Position numbers and translations under genes: made by a program. A model generated the notes under the pieces. It did no database searches. It was not told the DNA's origin and saw only the letters and a program-made list of their open reading frames with translations. A stretch of 64,000 bases of DNA, from the NCBI GenBank assembly GCA_018340805.1, contig JACMZG010001870.1, positions 22,391,331-22,455,330 of the forward strand. The letters run 5' to 3'. Position 1 is the stretch's first letter; every line of letters starts with the position of its first letter. The DNA comes from Microvelia longipes. Lineage: Eukaryota; Arthropoda; Insecta; Hemiptera; Veliidae. Below, one piece after another: positions 1 through 10,003 of this stretch.

Positions 1-79
1 TTTATTTGCTATTCTTTTCTTAGCTAGTTTTCTGAATCCTCTTGTATATGGCTCTTGAACTGGACGATATTCGCATTTC
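1..79 (-). CDS. Exon 9 (partial) of TSP1/TSPN/EGF matrix protein gene
   Basis: The minus strand has a good acceptor (TTATTCTCTTACAG) just before position 79. The 79 bases that follow are open and continue past the left edge of the window. Joined to the preceding exon (AA + G) they read in frame: KCEYRPVQEP, then YTRGFRKLAKK and a basic stretch. One cysteine follows the last EGF cysteine closely. No domain is recognised in this part; the many Lys/Arg could form a proteolytic site or a heparin-binding patch, which is inference. The exon is supported by its splice acceptor and phase match only, because its donor lies outside the window. Confidence 0.72.
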
Positions 80-107
80 CTGTAAGAGAATAAAATAGAA
101 TTTAATT

Positions 108-142
108 ATATATACTATATATTATATATATATATATAATAT

Positions 143-175
<33 letters not shown>

Positions 176-178
176 TAT

Positions 179-232
<54 letters not shown>
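108..232. repeat. (AT)n microsatellite
   Basis: About 125 bases of TA dinucleotides broken by a few AA/TT steps, lying in the intron between exons 8 and 9 of the minus-strand gene. Confidence 0.95.
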
Positions 233-233
<1 letters not shown>

Positions 234-345
234 TTAAACATATCACAATATTTCGCCAAGTAAGAAAAGGTACTATATGTATATATACTGTAGTTAATAA
301 CATCAGATCATGACTTGCTAGAAGTTAAGTTGACACAATATAATT

Positions 346-548
346 ATGCAAGAGACATCTAGGATATGTAACAAGCAAAATGCAATGCTACATTTGGGAA
401 GGTCAGAGTGAATTCAGGCTCTGTTGGCGCCCTGATGAGTTGGACATAACGAAACAGAGTGGGACATGACATTATGTCGAGCCATCAATTATGAATGTCC
501 AATATAGCATTGTATTTTGCTATTATACATTTCCTTGGTTGTGTCAAG
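346..548. mobile_element. MITE-like element with ~40-bp terminal inverted repeats
   Basis: The left end (CAAGAGACATCTAGGATATG, then AACAAGCAAAATGCAATGCT) is matched as an imperfect reverse complement by 505-548 (AGCATTGTATTTTGCTATTA, then CATTTCCTTGGTTGTGTC). The element is about 200 bp with no coding capacity. Two related, more decayed sequences lie at 62818-62975 and 63131-63320. The middle carries a hammerhead-like core, annotated separately. No target-site duplication was identified. Family membership is unknown. Confidence 0.65.
419..459 (+). ncRNA. Hammerhead-ribozyme-like core
   Basis: Read 5' to 3', CTCTGT (419-424) and T425 are followed by GGCGCC (426-431), CTGATGA (432-438), GTT-GGACAT-AAC (439-450), GAAA (451-454) and CAGAG (455-459). 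This matches the hammerhead consensus CUGAUGA - stem II - GAAA. Stem II is 3 bp (GTT/AAC). CTCTGT pairs perfectly with ACAGAG as stem III and places GUU at the cleavage position, which is the type III topology. The odd part is stem I: only the six-base palindrome GGCGCC, too short to fold on itself but able to pair with a second copy. Activity is not shown, and GUU is a poorer cleavage triplet than GUC. Confidence 0.5.
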
Positions 549-1474
549 GATAGTTAACTTTTTAAGGATTTTAAATATCTTTCATTAATCATGACTATAA
601 TTTTAAAACGGAATAAAAAAAACTTCTCTGATTTTCAGTTGGTCCATTGCTTATCTTTGTCTTTGAGTAATAAATAATAACTTGATCAGTGACTTTCCTA
701 TTTCAATAAAAAGCACATCTCCAAATGTCTTATTAAGTGCTAATTAGCTCATTTTTCATTTAGATATTTACTAAAATATTAATTTGTAATTTTCATGAAT
801 AAAAAATGTCCTCTGAAATGTATTTTTTAATAATCATGGACAAGTAGACTAGGTAAACATAACCAAGTAAAAATAAAATAAAATAAAATCAGATAAAGAG
901 CTTGATGATGTAAAGCCAAATCAATATCAGCATAAGAAATCAAATAATGAGCATATTCCAAAATAAAACACAACCTCAATTGCATAACTCATTATCCTTT
1001 TAAAAAATCGATTAAAATTGTATTTTGGATCGAGGTGGTTTTTCTTTTAATGGAAAACACGCTTAAGTGGCCCAAGTGGCCCAAAGATGTCATTTGTGAC
1101 CAAATTAATGTGTACATTATTATTGTTACCATATGAAACCTTATTCATTTTGTTTCATAAAATTTACTTTGGATTGTTCTGGTGTACCTGTTAAAATCCA
1201 CTTAATTCTTGCAATTTAAAAAAATCAAAGGATACATTTTATGTGGGGCTCATTTCAGCCCAGTATATTATATTTAGGTGCAGTTTATCCGGGATCCCTT
1301 AAAAGACAGAAATGTATAATTAAGGGGAAATTAATAAATAAAATAAATCACTTTTTATAATTTTAAGAGGAAACACAATGCTCCATTTTTGCGCTTTCCA
1401 TGTATAATGTACCTACGGTTGTAGGAGAGGAAAAGTAATGAAATCATTCATGTAATTTTTATTGGTTGACTTAC
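549..1474. other. Intron sequence, nothing recognised
   Basis: AT-rich sequence between the MITE-like element and exon 8. No open frame, repeat or RNA signal stands out. Confidence 0.6.
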
Positions 1475-1661
1475 TTTTTTTCACATCTAGAGCCTGATGT
1501 AAAGGGATGACACAGGCAAATATTGCCTCGAGAACAAGTAGCACCATTAAGACAAGGAGGATCACAGATAAGTGTCTCACACAAAGATCCAGTTGAATTT
1601 TGAGGACATTCACATATCCCTCCTACACACTTACCGCCGTTTTCACATCCCGGACAGGACA
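1475..1661 (-). CDS. Exon 8: two EGF-like modules of the matrix protein
   Basis: The minus strand has acceptor TTTATGTTTCAG before 1661 and donor GTAAGT after 1475. The 187-nt exon begins with two bases (TG) and ends with two (AA), matching its neighbours. It encodes two compact EGF-like modules with the usual six-cysteine pattern. The first runs from SCPGCENGGKC through CECPQNSTGSLCE; the second has CDPPCLNGATC, then CLCHPFTSGSRCE. NST is a potential N-glycosylation site. There is no calcium-binding DxNEC signature. In the family, EGF modules are extracellular and disulphide-bonded and act in protein contacts. A second frame over the same bases is a shadow. Confidence 0.9.
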
Positions 1662-2654
1662 CTGAAACATAAAAGTAAGTATGGGTCCTTTTTTTAGTAC
1701 TATTTGTCTGCTAAATTTTTTATTTCACTTTCTAGCAAGGGTATCAGAAGGTGAAACTGAGGTGGTGTAAACCTTTTATATGCTCTTTGTTTTTTCATAT
1801 TTTTAACACATCCACTTGACAGGTCGCTGGTTATATTTACTATAGTTAAATCAGAAACACGTGGTAGAACTATTGACTACTGGGCAACAGCCCAGGGGGT
1901 ACGAACCATGAGTTAGGGGAAAGGGTATGCGGGATAGCTGGACCCACATTCTCAGGAGGAAGGATTTAAATTTTCACTTAATCCAATCTCTGTGTGAACA
2001 AACCTGATCATACAGTCAGATCAAATTTATGTAAAGGGAAAATAAGTACTGTCTATAAGTACAGTATAAGTACTGTCTCTGGAAACGCTTCTAAGCCCGC
2101 TAGTATACACTATGTAAACCCTGGTTTGGTTGGTCGGTCTTTGTCAGTCTCAAATACCTCTTTAGTGCAGGGCGCAAGAGAGAAAATGAAAATTTTTAAT
2201 ATTTTGCTTAGAACCAGAAATGTTTACTCTTTCATGAAAGTTTTTAACAATAAAGACTACTGTGTGGTTAATATTTAAAAATCCATGTATCTACACTTAA
2301 ACCTAAAGTAAAACAAGTTATAGATACAACATCTAAAACTACAACATATTTCAAAGTAAATTATTCCTTTATTTTATGCGAAACTTCAAAGTATATTTTC
2401 ATACTCTCTTTTATAAAGAAATGAATAATAATTTTAAATGAAGCGATTTGGTTCATCATTAACCAAATGATGAACCAAATGAATGATCTAATTCATTAGA
2501 TTACCAAATGAAGCGTTTTGGTAATCTAATCATTACCACAACATTTTTTGTTCCTATTTCTGATTCACGCATCAATTGTAACTTCTAATCCCTTAGCAAC
2601 TTGGTATCAATCAAATCGTAAAATAAATATATTTAAATAAATTAATTTACCAAC
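1662..2654. other. Intron 7 with two adjacent hairpins
   Basis: AT-rich intron. It contains two neighbouring near-perfect inverted repeats: 2446-2480 (ATTTGGTTCATCATT and its complement) and 2495-2530 (ATTAGATTACCAAA and its complement). Both involve the words ACCAAA and GATTA. Nothing else was recognised. Confidence 0.6.
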
Positions 2655-2783
2655 CTGGACAAGGTCCAGCATTACAAGCCCTTGTAGTTCTTGGACAAGG
2701 TACGGTGTCGTCTAAACATCTTGATTCTTGAACTCCTAACCCGCAAGATACGCTGCATTCACTCCATTCTCTTAAAACTCTTC
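2655..2783 (-). CDS. Exon 7: second TSP1 repeat of the matrix protein
   Basis: The 129-nt exon has acceptor TTTTAAG before 2783 and donor CAG|GTTGGT after 2655. This donor was chosen over the nearby GTAAAT because only it keeps the frame into exon 8 (G + TG). It encodes a short TSP1 repeat with REWSECSVSCGLGVQ and six cysteines, ending near CNAGPCP. CSVSCG fits the CxxS/TCG site for O-fucose, and a W precedes it. TSP1 repeats are extracellular binding modules. The acceptor is weak and has almost no pyrimidine tract of its own, because the retrotransposon LTR begins 12 nt upstream of the AG. Confidence 0.87.
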
Positions 2784-2797
2784 CTTAAAACATTAAA

Positions 2798-4235
2798 TTA
2801 TAGCGTAGCTAGAGCCCAATCTCAAGTCGGCATAGGGCGTAGGACGACCATTACTTTCTGATATGAAATCAGACTGTCTATTCTGTTCTCTACAATAAAA
2901 TTGGACGCCAGGTTCTTTTAATGGGCAAAGAACCAACCCTAATTTTAGTGATTAAAAAAATAAGGCCAATAAAAGGACGGAAAGGGGGACACCTGACAAA
3001 ATTTAATCCCATGTAAGTTTGGACGAGGAATAAGCTCAGATATATTAAATAAGCAGATGTATGGTAAAGAAGAAAACAGAAGGTTAATTTCAAGCTAGGA
3101 ATAGCATGTGTATTGTACTTTAAATTAACATTCGATCGTATCCGATCGTTAGTCAGCTTTGCCCAGCGCTTATAATAAAGAAACTGCCCTAAGGTCAGTA
3201 CAGCCATAAAATAAAATTAACTGATGATGAAATAAATAAAATCTTCTGGCTAAAATAAAATATAAAGTTAAAAGTATCCACCGAACTTATTTGGCAGAGA
3301 AGTATATCTATGAATCTAAGTATCAGGCTGTCTGACTTATTCAAAGAAAACAAAAGGTAATTAAATATATACAAGAAATGAAATAATAATTAATACTCTT
3401 AAACTGAATACATTTTTGGTACCTTGGGATCCCATTACAATACATCCTACCGGTGGTCTTCCACCGACCTAGCATTAATTCTGGGCAAGGTTACAGTAAT
3501 CATGGTCTGGTTCATAAAATAAAAAAAAGGATGCCAAAAGAAGAAATAATCTGTGTCCTAGAGGGGTTACAGCAGGTTGAAGTACACTGGTAGGTGGGGT
3601 TACTTTGAAACCTCTATCATGTCCACCATACCCAAAATTGGTGTATCATATATGGGCAGCAGATTAAATGAATATCAAACCTGACTATTTGTGAGGGGTC
3701 TCTCAAATAACATGCAGTAAATTATATTTTACAGTGATCCAGAAATCTGGTACCAAAACTTGATAGTAATCTTGGAGTCTAGCCAGCTTTAAAGAAGAGC
3801 AAAAGATGAACTTATCCTCACTAAACTCCACACTAAGTGTCCTCTCTAAATCAATCCACTAAAAGTGTTCACTATTGACTGCCAAAATTAACTAACAGCC
3901 AAAAACTTAACTTCTAACAGGAGGCTTGACCCCTGACCTTATCACACTCTGACCTCTGACCCTGAGGTTCAAACTAGCCAATATAACTAATTAAAAGATT
4001 AGAGCTAAAACAAAATCGAACCTATTCTAAACAATAAAATAAATCCTAAAAATTAAAGAAAATAATAAAGAGATCAAAACTTCAAGAAAATTCAAAAAAA
4101 ATAGTCAAACATATTTCCCTCCAAATCTTATCTTAGATTGGCGCCAGAATTCAAAATTACTACATTTATACCTCTTACCAATTTAATTACATAATTAAAT
4201 ATATAAAGGGGTATATCCCAAATTAATATGTTACA
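2798..4235 (-). repeat. 3' LTR of the Gypsy element
   Basis: A direct repeat of 10786-12221. Identity starts at TTATAGCGTAGCTAGAGC and runs to GTTACAAAA. It contains a 105-codon minus-strand frame that is also present, but shifted, in the other LTR. That frame resembles no known protein and is probably fortuitous. Just outside the LTR (4236-4250) the element-strand sequence GGTAAGGACATG is only a weak polypurine tract. Confidence 0.95.
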
Positions 4236-4373
4236 AAACATGTCCTTACCAAAAAAAAAGAAATGAAAAGGTTACTTCAAAAACAAAAGAAAATATAAAA
4301 CCGGTTGACTTCGGTGAAGTCGTAGAGGAGAGAGATCCAAGTGGTGAGGTGATAAACATAAGTAAGTTGATAA

Positions 4374-5432
4374 CTACGGCTCTCGCTTAAGCTCGCTAAC
4401 ATGCCAGCGTCCTAAGTTCTTGCCGTTACTAACATCCTCTAGCTCGTAAACTAATGGCGATAGTTTGTTGATCACTCTACACCTGATAAATTTAGGAGCA
4501 AGTTTGGCAGAGAAATTCTTCGAAGCGTCTGACAAGAAGTGAGTTCTCTTCCAAACGATGTCACCTGCATTAAACTCTTGGTATCTTCTCCTAAGATTAT
4601 AAGTACGAGCGTTACGCTCATGTACTTGTCTCAGACGATCTCTAACAGTCTCAATGACTTGTCTTAATTTTCCAAATTTCTTGATATCTGGATGGTCATC
4701 ATCAGGAACTTGTGGAGCAAGAAGAGGGTCGTTGGGATCAGGAATCCTCTCTCCGGATGGATGCAGTGCGCGGCCGAACGTAAGGAATGATGGTGAGTAT
4801 CCAGTAGTTTCGTTAACAGCCGTGCGAAGAGCGAATCCAAGCTGAGGCAGGTAACGGTCCCAATGCTTATGATTATCCTTGATAAAGGAACTAATCATGG
4901 CTTTGATGGTCCTATTATACCTCTCAGTAGGATTGCTCTGAGCATGGTATAATGGATTGAAAAGGACCCTGACCTTATATTGGTCCATCTTCTCTAAAAA
5001 CTCCTTACTTTTCCACTGTGGACCGTTGTCAGTTATAAAGTACTGAGGAACGCCGAACATCATGAAGACCTGCTCCTCAACAAACCTCGCTACAGCTTTA
5101 GCATCAGCGCGCCTCATCGGATGAAGAACTGCGTATTTTGTAAAACAGTCCACAATAACCAAAAGATAACAATTTTGGTTACTGGAACGGGGAAATGGGC
5201 CCATCAGATCGCCGCTCACCATCCTCCAAGGTGCTCCGGGATTTCGCTGCTCTCCCATCAGACCGGCAGGTTTCTTTGATTCCGTTTTCATGGCGAGACA
5301 TACATGGCACTTCTGAACGTGAGAAGATATATCAGCTGCCATTCCTGGCCAGTAGTACTTGCTCATGATCCTCTTCTTCGTTTTGAAAATGCCGAGATGG
5401 CCAGCCATGGGCGTATCATGATTTTCTGACAT
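4374..5432 (-). CDS. pol: Gypsy pol: integrase domain
   Basis: The integrase part of the polyprotein inserts the element's cDNA into host DNA. The N-terminal HHCC zinc finger is complete (ENHDTPMAGH ... KCHVC). The catalytic triad D-D-E is visible as SGDLMGPFP, YFITDNGPQW and QSNPTERYNR. A C-terminal domain with a GPY/F-like segment (KLAPKFIRCRV ... YELEDV) follows, and the frame ends at a stop at 4374, about 140 nt before the 3' LTR. It is in a different frame from the RT-RNase H segment because one base is missing near 5430, within a purine run. All catalytic residues are intact. The first ATG of the segment is not a true start, since the protein is made as part of a polyprotein. Confidence 0.93.
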   Translation of the reverse strand: MSENHDTPMAGHLGIFKTKKRIMSKYYWPGMAADISSHVQKCHVCLAMKTESKKPAGLMGEQRNPGAPWRMVSGDLMGPFPRSSNQNCYLLVIVDCFTKYAVLHPMRRADAKAVARFVEEQVFMMFGVPQYFITDNGPQWKSKEFLEKMDQYKVRVLFNPLYHAQSNPTERYNRTIKAMISSFIKDNHKHWDRYLPQLGFALRTAVNETTGYSPSFLTFGRALHPSGERIPDPNDPLLAPQVPDDDHPDIKKFGKLRQVIETVRDRLRQVHERNARTYNLRRRYQEFNAGDIVWKRTHFLSDASKNFSAKLAPKFIRCRVINKLSPLVYELEDVSNGKNLGRWHVSELKREP

Positions 5433-6433
5433 AATCTCCTTCCTCTTTCCTTAGGAACCACAACCTTCCACGATGATGGGGCTTCTCCCACTCCTTTCTT
5501 CCTACAACGGTTTGCATATAACTGACCTCCGTCCACAGTCCATAGAGGATATTTATTTGGACTAGCAGCGACCTTGTCTATCATGCCTTGATACCACCTA
5601 TCTTGCACAACATCAATATTGGAAATTAAAATTGTGTCCACTGGTGCTCTAGACAACGCATCAGCAACAGTATTCATTTTCCCAGGCCTATGACAGACTT
5701 CAAAGTCGTACTGCTGCAGTCTTAAAATCCAGCGAGCTAACCTACCCTTTGGTTCCTTTAATGACATCAGCCATTTAAGGGCCATATGGTCGGTTATTAC
5801 AGTAAAACTTTGTCCCTCCAGGTAAGCTCTAAATTTCTCGATAGCCCACAACACAGCTAAGGCCTCAAGCTCAGTAGCACAATATTTACGTTCAAGCTTG
5901 GTTAGCGATCGGCTGGCAAAAGCTATGACCCTTTCTCCATCAGGGAATTCCTGTGAGAGGATAGCACCCAAACCTACTTCACTAGCGTCAGTCTGAACGT
6001 AAAACGGTCTCGTAAAATCGGGACATGTCAACACTGGAGCTTTGATAAGTTGCTCCTTTAACTCACGGAACGCTTTCTGGCAGGAATCAGTCCATGACCA
6101 CTTTACGCCTTTTTTCAACAACGCAGTCAAAGGAGAAACAACAGTAGAAAATCCAGGGACAAAACGCCTGTACCAAGATGCCATACCCAGAAATCTTCTC
6201 ATCTGCTTTGGCGTCTTGGGTACGGGATAGTCTACGACAGCACTAACTTTGTCTGGATCGACCCTGAGCCCATAATAGTCCACCACGTAGCCAAGGTACT
6301 TAAGCTGCTTGACGCAAAACTTGCACTTCTCCTTATTGAGGGTGAGCCCCGCTTTAAGGAGCCTCTCGAAAATCAGCCGAAGTACTTTCAGATGTGTTTC
6401 AAAGTCTGGAGTGCAAACAACTATATCGTCCAA
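5363..6433 (-). CDS. pol: Gypsy pol: RT palm/thumb end and RNase H
   Basis: The segment begins at the RT catalytic motif (VYLDD just at its upstream edge, then IVVCTPDFETHL). It continues through the thumb (KCKFCVKQLKYLGYVV, then RRFLGMASWYRRF) and the RNase H domain with its acidic residues in FYVQTDASE, CATELEALAV and ITDHMALKWL. It then enters the tether before integrase and loses frame near 5430. The preceding RT segment is out of frame by one extra G in a G run near 6465. The D-E-D residues of RNase H and the YLDD box are intact. The reaction is RNA-templated DNA synthesis with removal of the RNA strand. Confidence 0.93.
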   Translation of the reverse strand: MDDIVVCTPDFETHLKVLRLIFERLLKAGLTLNKEKCKFCVKQLKYLGYVVDYYGLRVDPDKVSAVVDYPVPKTPKQMRRFLGMASWYRRFVPGFSTVVSPLTALLKKGVKWSWTDSCQKAFRELKEQLIKAPVLTCPDFTRPFYVQTDASEVGLGAILSQEFPDGERVIAFASRSLTKLERKYCATELEALAVLWAIEKFRAYLEGQSFTVITDHMALKWLMSLKEPKGRLARWILRLQQYDFEVCHRPGKMNTVADALSRAPVDTILISNIDVVQDRWYQGMIDKVAASPNKYPLWTVDGGQLYANRCRKKGVGEAPSSWKVVVPKERGRRLCQKIMIRPWLAISAFSKRRRGS

Positions 6434-6458
6434 GTAGACAAAAACATAAACTTCGATA

Positions 6459-6770
6459 TCAGCACCCCAGAACTTTGTCTATGAGCCTCTGCCACGTCGC
6501 AGGGCTATTATGTAAGCCGAAGGGCATCCTCTTAAACTGGTAAAGACCACGGGTGGGGACGGTGAAAGCTGTCTTCTCTTTTGATTTCTCTTCAACAGGA
6601 ATCTGCCAAAAAGCTGATTTGATATCCAGAGAGGAGATATATCTTCCATCCTTCAACCTGTCTAAGATATGTGACACGTAGGGAAGGGGGTAAGCGTCTT
6701 TCTTCGTAACTGCGTTGACTCGACGATAATCAACACAGAAACGTGTTGAGCCATCCGGTTTCCCAACCAT
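6459..6770 (-). CDS. pol: Gypsy pol: RT fingers/palm
   Basis: A segment of reverse transcriptase with MVGKPDGSTRFCVDYRRVN (template and dNTP binding), YISSLDIKSAFWQIPV (first catalytic Asp) and RMPFGLHNSPATWQRLID, all classic Ty3/Gypsy blocks. It is bounded by two single-base indels: one base lost near 6775, in a CT-rich word, and one G gained near 6465. With the flanking segments it would make a normal-length RT. Wording of the RFCVDYRRVNAVTKK and RMPFGLHN blocks resembles arthropod Gypsy elements, from family knowledge. Confidence 0.93.
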   Translation of the reverse strand: MVGKPDGSTRFCVDYRRVNAVTKKDAYPLPYVSHILDRLKDGRYISSLDIKSAFWQIPVEEKSKEKTAFTVPTRGLYQFKRMPFGLHNSPATWQRLIDKVLGC

Positions 6771-6772
6771 GA

Positions 6773-7372
6773 CTACCGGAGAAGACCAAGAGAAGAAGAA
6801 GGCTCAACCACACCTTGTTGAAGCATCTTCTCAAGCTCCTCGTTCATCTTTTCTTGAACACTGGGAGAGACGGGATAATACCGCTGTTTGACTGGAGCAG
6901 CGTCACCAGTGTCAATGACGTGCTCAATCAAATCCGTTTTACCAAGCTCTGATCCCATATTCTCGAAAAAATCTTCGGTAACATCCTGTAGTCTTCTTCG
7001 TTGCTCCGCAGTCAAGTGGTCCTCAGAAACTAACACTTCCGATAATCTAGCTGGCTCATCTTTAAACTTGTATTGATTTTCAATCAGATCCGGAACTATC
7101 TCCATCTCTCTCCAAAAATCAAGACCAAGTACTAAATCGTGAGAAATAGAAGGTACTATCAGTGTAGGGATAACCTTCAATTTCCCATCTAGAACCATTG
7201 GGACTTCTACCTTTCCTACTATGTCACAAGATCTTCCATCAGCTACAGTGCATTTTACAGCCGATGTCTCCATCTTCTTCAATCCCAACTTCTGTAGCAT
7301 CTCCCATCCGCGCTGACCTACCAAAGTTCGCGTGGCACCGGAGTCTAATAACCTAACATCGGGAACCCTAAA
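6773..7372 (-). CDS. pol: Gypsy pol: aspartic protease and RT N-terminus
   Basis: The protease active site DSGATRT is read just upstream of 7330, and the second conserved block is SHDLVLGLDFW. Together they make a single-domain retropepsin that would cut the polyprotein. It is followed by the pre-RT region (MNEELEKMLQQGVVEPSSS), which loses frame near 6775. The reading frame can be followed upstream to about 7372, where a T/A-rich stretch separates it from the 7345-7533 frame by one base. No ATG is needed here. Confidence 0.88.
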   Translation of the reverse strand, partial: FRVPDVRLLDSGATRTLVGQRGWEMLQKLGLKKMETSAVKCTVADGRSCDIVGKVEVPMVLDGKLKVIPTLIVPSISHDLVLGLDFWREMEIVPDLIENQYKFKDEPARLSEVLVSEDHLTAEQRRRLQDVTEDFFENMGSELGKTDLIEHVIDTGDAAPVKQRYYPVSPSVQEKMNEELEKMLQQGVVEPSSSLGLLR

Positions 7373-7533
7373 ATAAAAACTTCAACATAAGGGCGCGAAT
7401 CACCATCATTAGAGGTTATTAATCCGCTTGCGCGTTGTTGTTCAAAGAACGTTTGTACAACCTCTAACCATTTGTTTCGCTCTTTATTTTGGGTCTTAAT
7501 GACGGATTTGGGAAGGCATAGTGGACCCTTCAC
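7345..7533 (-). CDS. Gypsy gag-pol junction segment
   Basis: A 62-codon frame overlapping the end of gag by a few bases and the start of the protease. It reads KSVIKTQNKERNKWLEVV, then a Q-rich stretch, and ends in ISH-like sequence before the protease. It is in a third frame relative to gag and protease. The gag-side shift could be a natural programmed frameshift, and the protease-side shift looks like another one-base indel. It has no recognised domain and probably links nucleocapsid to protease. Confidence 0.6.
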   Translation of the reverse strand: MKGPLCLPKSVIKTQNKERNKWLEVVQTFFEQQRASGLITSNDGDSRPYVEVFILGFPMLGY

Positions 7534-9069
7534 TGGCTCTTCCCTCCTTCGTTTCCCGAGTTGTTCTTAACAGCTGGACAACGAGGACATTTCTTGACTT
7601 TAGAGTCCTTGTTGCCACAACTAACACAAAAACCAAGCTTTGGACACCGATAGAAATAATGACCAGCAGCCCCGCAACAATAACAATTGGAATTGCGGGA
7701 GCCCTGATGACTTCGAGGGCGTTTATTATTATCGAAAGACTTCCGATAATCAGAGGTCTTGTTTCGGAAATTAGACTTGTCCGAGCTCCTGATTTCAACT
7801 CCACTAAACTTGCTACCACGATTATCTTCTTTATTCGAAGTAGATGGTCCTTGGTAAGCAAGACTTGGTTCGAGTAAAGTCTTCTTTGGAGTTGGGGGAG
7901 GCTTGTATTTATCCATGTGAGATTTATCAGCTTGGACACGTCTGCCCAATCGGAAAAAATCTTCAATGGAGTCTATATTATACTGGCGTAATCTGTCGTA
8001 GAAATATGGAGTTAAATTGCGAAAAAGGATCTTAAGCTTCTCATCCTCTTTTATATTAAGTCTTGAGAAGTAAGTTTTCATAACAGCAATAAAATCTCCA
8101 AATTTCTCGTCATGGCCCTGAGTCCTTGCCAACATTTCAGCATGAAGTTCTGTGCTGTAATCATCATCCTCATACTCATCTTTGAGGAGACTAACTAACT
8201 CAGCCATGTTGAAATCTCATCGGAAACAGATTTAAACCAGGTAAGAGCTGGACCAGAGAATAGATCATATGCACCTCTCCACAGATCTTGATTAGTTGCA
8301 TTCCTGGCTCTGCGATAGTGCTCGACTTCTTCTAGGAAAGTTCGAAGAGATTTACCCTTGCCATCTCCAGAAAATGAAATACCCCAATCTTTCGTTGGGA
8401 CAACTTTCCTAGGGCTGGAGCTAGAAGTAGCAGCTGTGAGTGCTCTAATTAACTCGGAAACTTTCAAAGTATCATTCCCTTCCTTGTTCAGGGGAGGATT
8501 AAGAGGATAACCAGGGTGAGGATTAGGATGAGGATTGGGAGGAGGATTGGGAGGAGGTATAGGAGGAGGATTGGGAGGAGGGTTAGGAGTGTCAGCAGGT
8601 ATGTCAGGACGTCCAGTAGGTGTGACTGGAGGATCTTCGTTATCATTATCTGCCTTTATACCTAACTTAATATTAAAAGTTTCTTGAAGCATCAAGAGTT
8701 TCGTTAAGCATGTAGATCTAGCTTCGAGTAAGTTCATATTTTCTGGTGGAATAGGACACCTATTTAATCTATTCATAGTATGTAGGAACTTAGTAGAGAT
8801 TTTGTGGTCACCATCTCCTTTAATACCATCAAATTCATTTACTTTCTTCTAAGTTCGCCACTTTTGTTAAAATAATCGCCATTTCAGCATCAGGGTTTCT
8901 CCTCCTAACCGGAGATTCTGTAGGGTTACTACATTGGTCTGTTTTCGATTTTCAGAAGAGCTCTAAGACTTGATCTCATAGTAGAAACATCTGACAAGCC
9001 AGTAACTCCTCTAATTTCTAAGTCGTATTCGAGTTCCTCCTCTAAACGGTCTACATCCATCTTCTCCAT
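7530..9069 (-). CDS. gag: Gypsy gag (capsid and zinc-knuckle nucleocapsid), frameshifted
   Basis: Gag packages the element RNA into particles. A likely true start is ATG at 9069 (MEKMDVDRLEEELEYD ...), found by reading past short breaks near 8945 and 8850. The 8195-8776 part has a proline/asparagine repeat tract and the capsid block GAYDLFSGPALTWF. Another one-base shift near 8200 leads to 7530-8207, with a charged C-terminal part and a CCHC zinc knuckle CYCCGAAGHYFYRC, followed by a second cysteine cluster (CVSCG ... CPRC). At least three indels interrupt it. The N-terminal assignment rests on codon-like reading by eye and is less sure than the rest. Confidence 0.85.
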
Positions 9070-10003
9070 GATACAAAATTAAAATAAAATAAAATCGACT
9101 ATTACACAAAAAAATTGGGTATAAAAATGTACAAACTTCTTTGTTACTACAATAAAAATAAAAAAGTACAAAATAAAATTCAAATCGTTTTATAAAATGG
9201 CTGCAAAAATAAAATACTGGAATAGGCAAACTTCCAAGTCCCTAATACTTAAAACTAAAATCTTAAAAATAAATATTCTAAAATTAATTATCAGAATCTG
9301 CACTTAAATTGTGTTAAATAAAAATAAATTAGTTTATTTTATTCCAAAGTTATAAAGTATTATCAATAACAAATTCATAAAAGCATAAGCAATCAAAGTT
9401 TAGAGTCCAATGACCATTTAAGTTATAAAAAAATGCATGTATGAACAAAATTGACAACCTGTTAAAATTAGTAATCTGAAAAAAAAATCATAATATACAA
9501 AACTGTGATGAAAAGTATACAAGGCTTGAAATATAAGTAGGTATAATAAATATTTGAGATTTATGATAAAAATTAATAAATGTAAAAACTTAAGGTAAAA
9601 TAAAAATATAAATTCATAAAATGAAAATAAATTGTAATAATTTCCAAAGTTATTCTTTGTTATATTGAAGGAAAAACAATATTTGTAGCACTTTAAGAGA
9701 AAAAAAATGTTGGAAAAAAAATTAAAATATAATCTATGTAAGTACAGTAATTATGTTGGTAATTACAACTTTTACCAAGTACAATATACAGACAAAGTAC
9801 AATGACTAAAATTTAGTTTTGTAAAGTAGAGCTAATAATCCAAGTACAAATAAAAATCAAGTAGTATGTACATATCTTATAAATATCTTAACCCTTAATA
9901 ATAAGAGTAAAGCCAGAAGAAGAAAAGTGCAGACTCACTAAGTCTAAAACATCCACACATTCATACCAATCTAACCTAAGAAACCTAAAATTAAAACTCC
10001 TAC
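9070..10003. other. Gypsy leader, gag-proximal part
   Basis: Very AT-rich sequence between gag and the hydrophobic frame of the retrotransposon. It has many A-runs on the plus strand and nothing coding was recognised. Confidence 0.6.

Noticed and set aside
2651..2651. Alternative donor TTG|GTAAAT for the second TSP1 exon
   Set aside because: Using it puts the next exon out of frame with an early stop; CAG|GTTGGT keeps the frame.
2890..3207. 105-codon frame inside the LTR
   Set aside because: It is repeated in the other LTR but frameshifted there, has no recognisable domain and lies in regulatory sequence; probably chance.
3213..3240. CTGATGATG in the LTRs as a hammerhead core
   Set aside because: No GAAA box or pairing stems follow.
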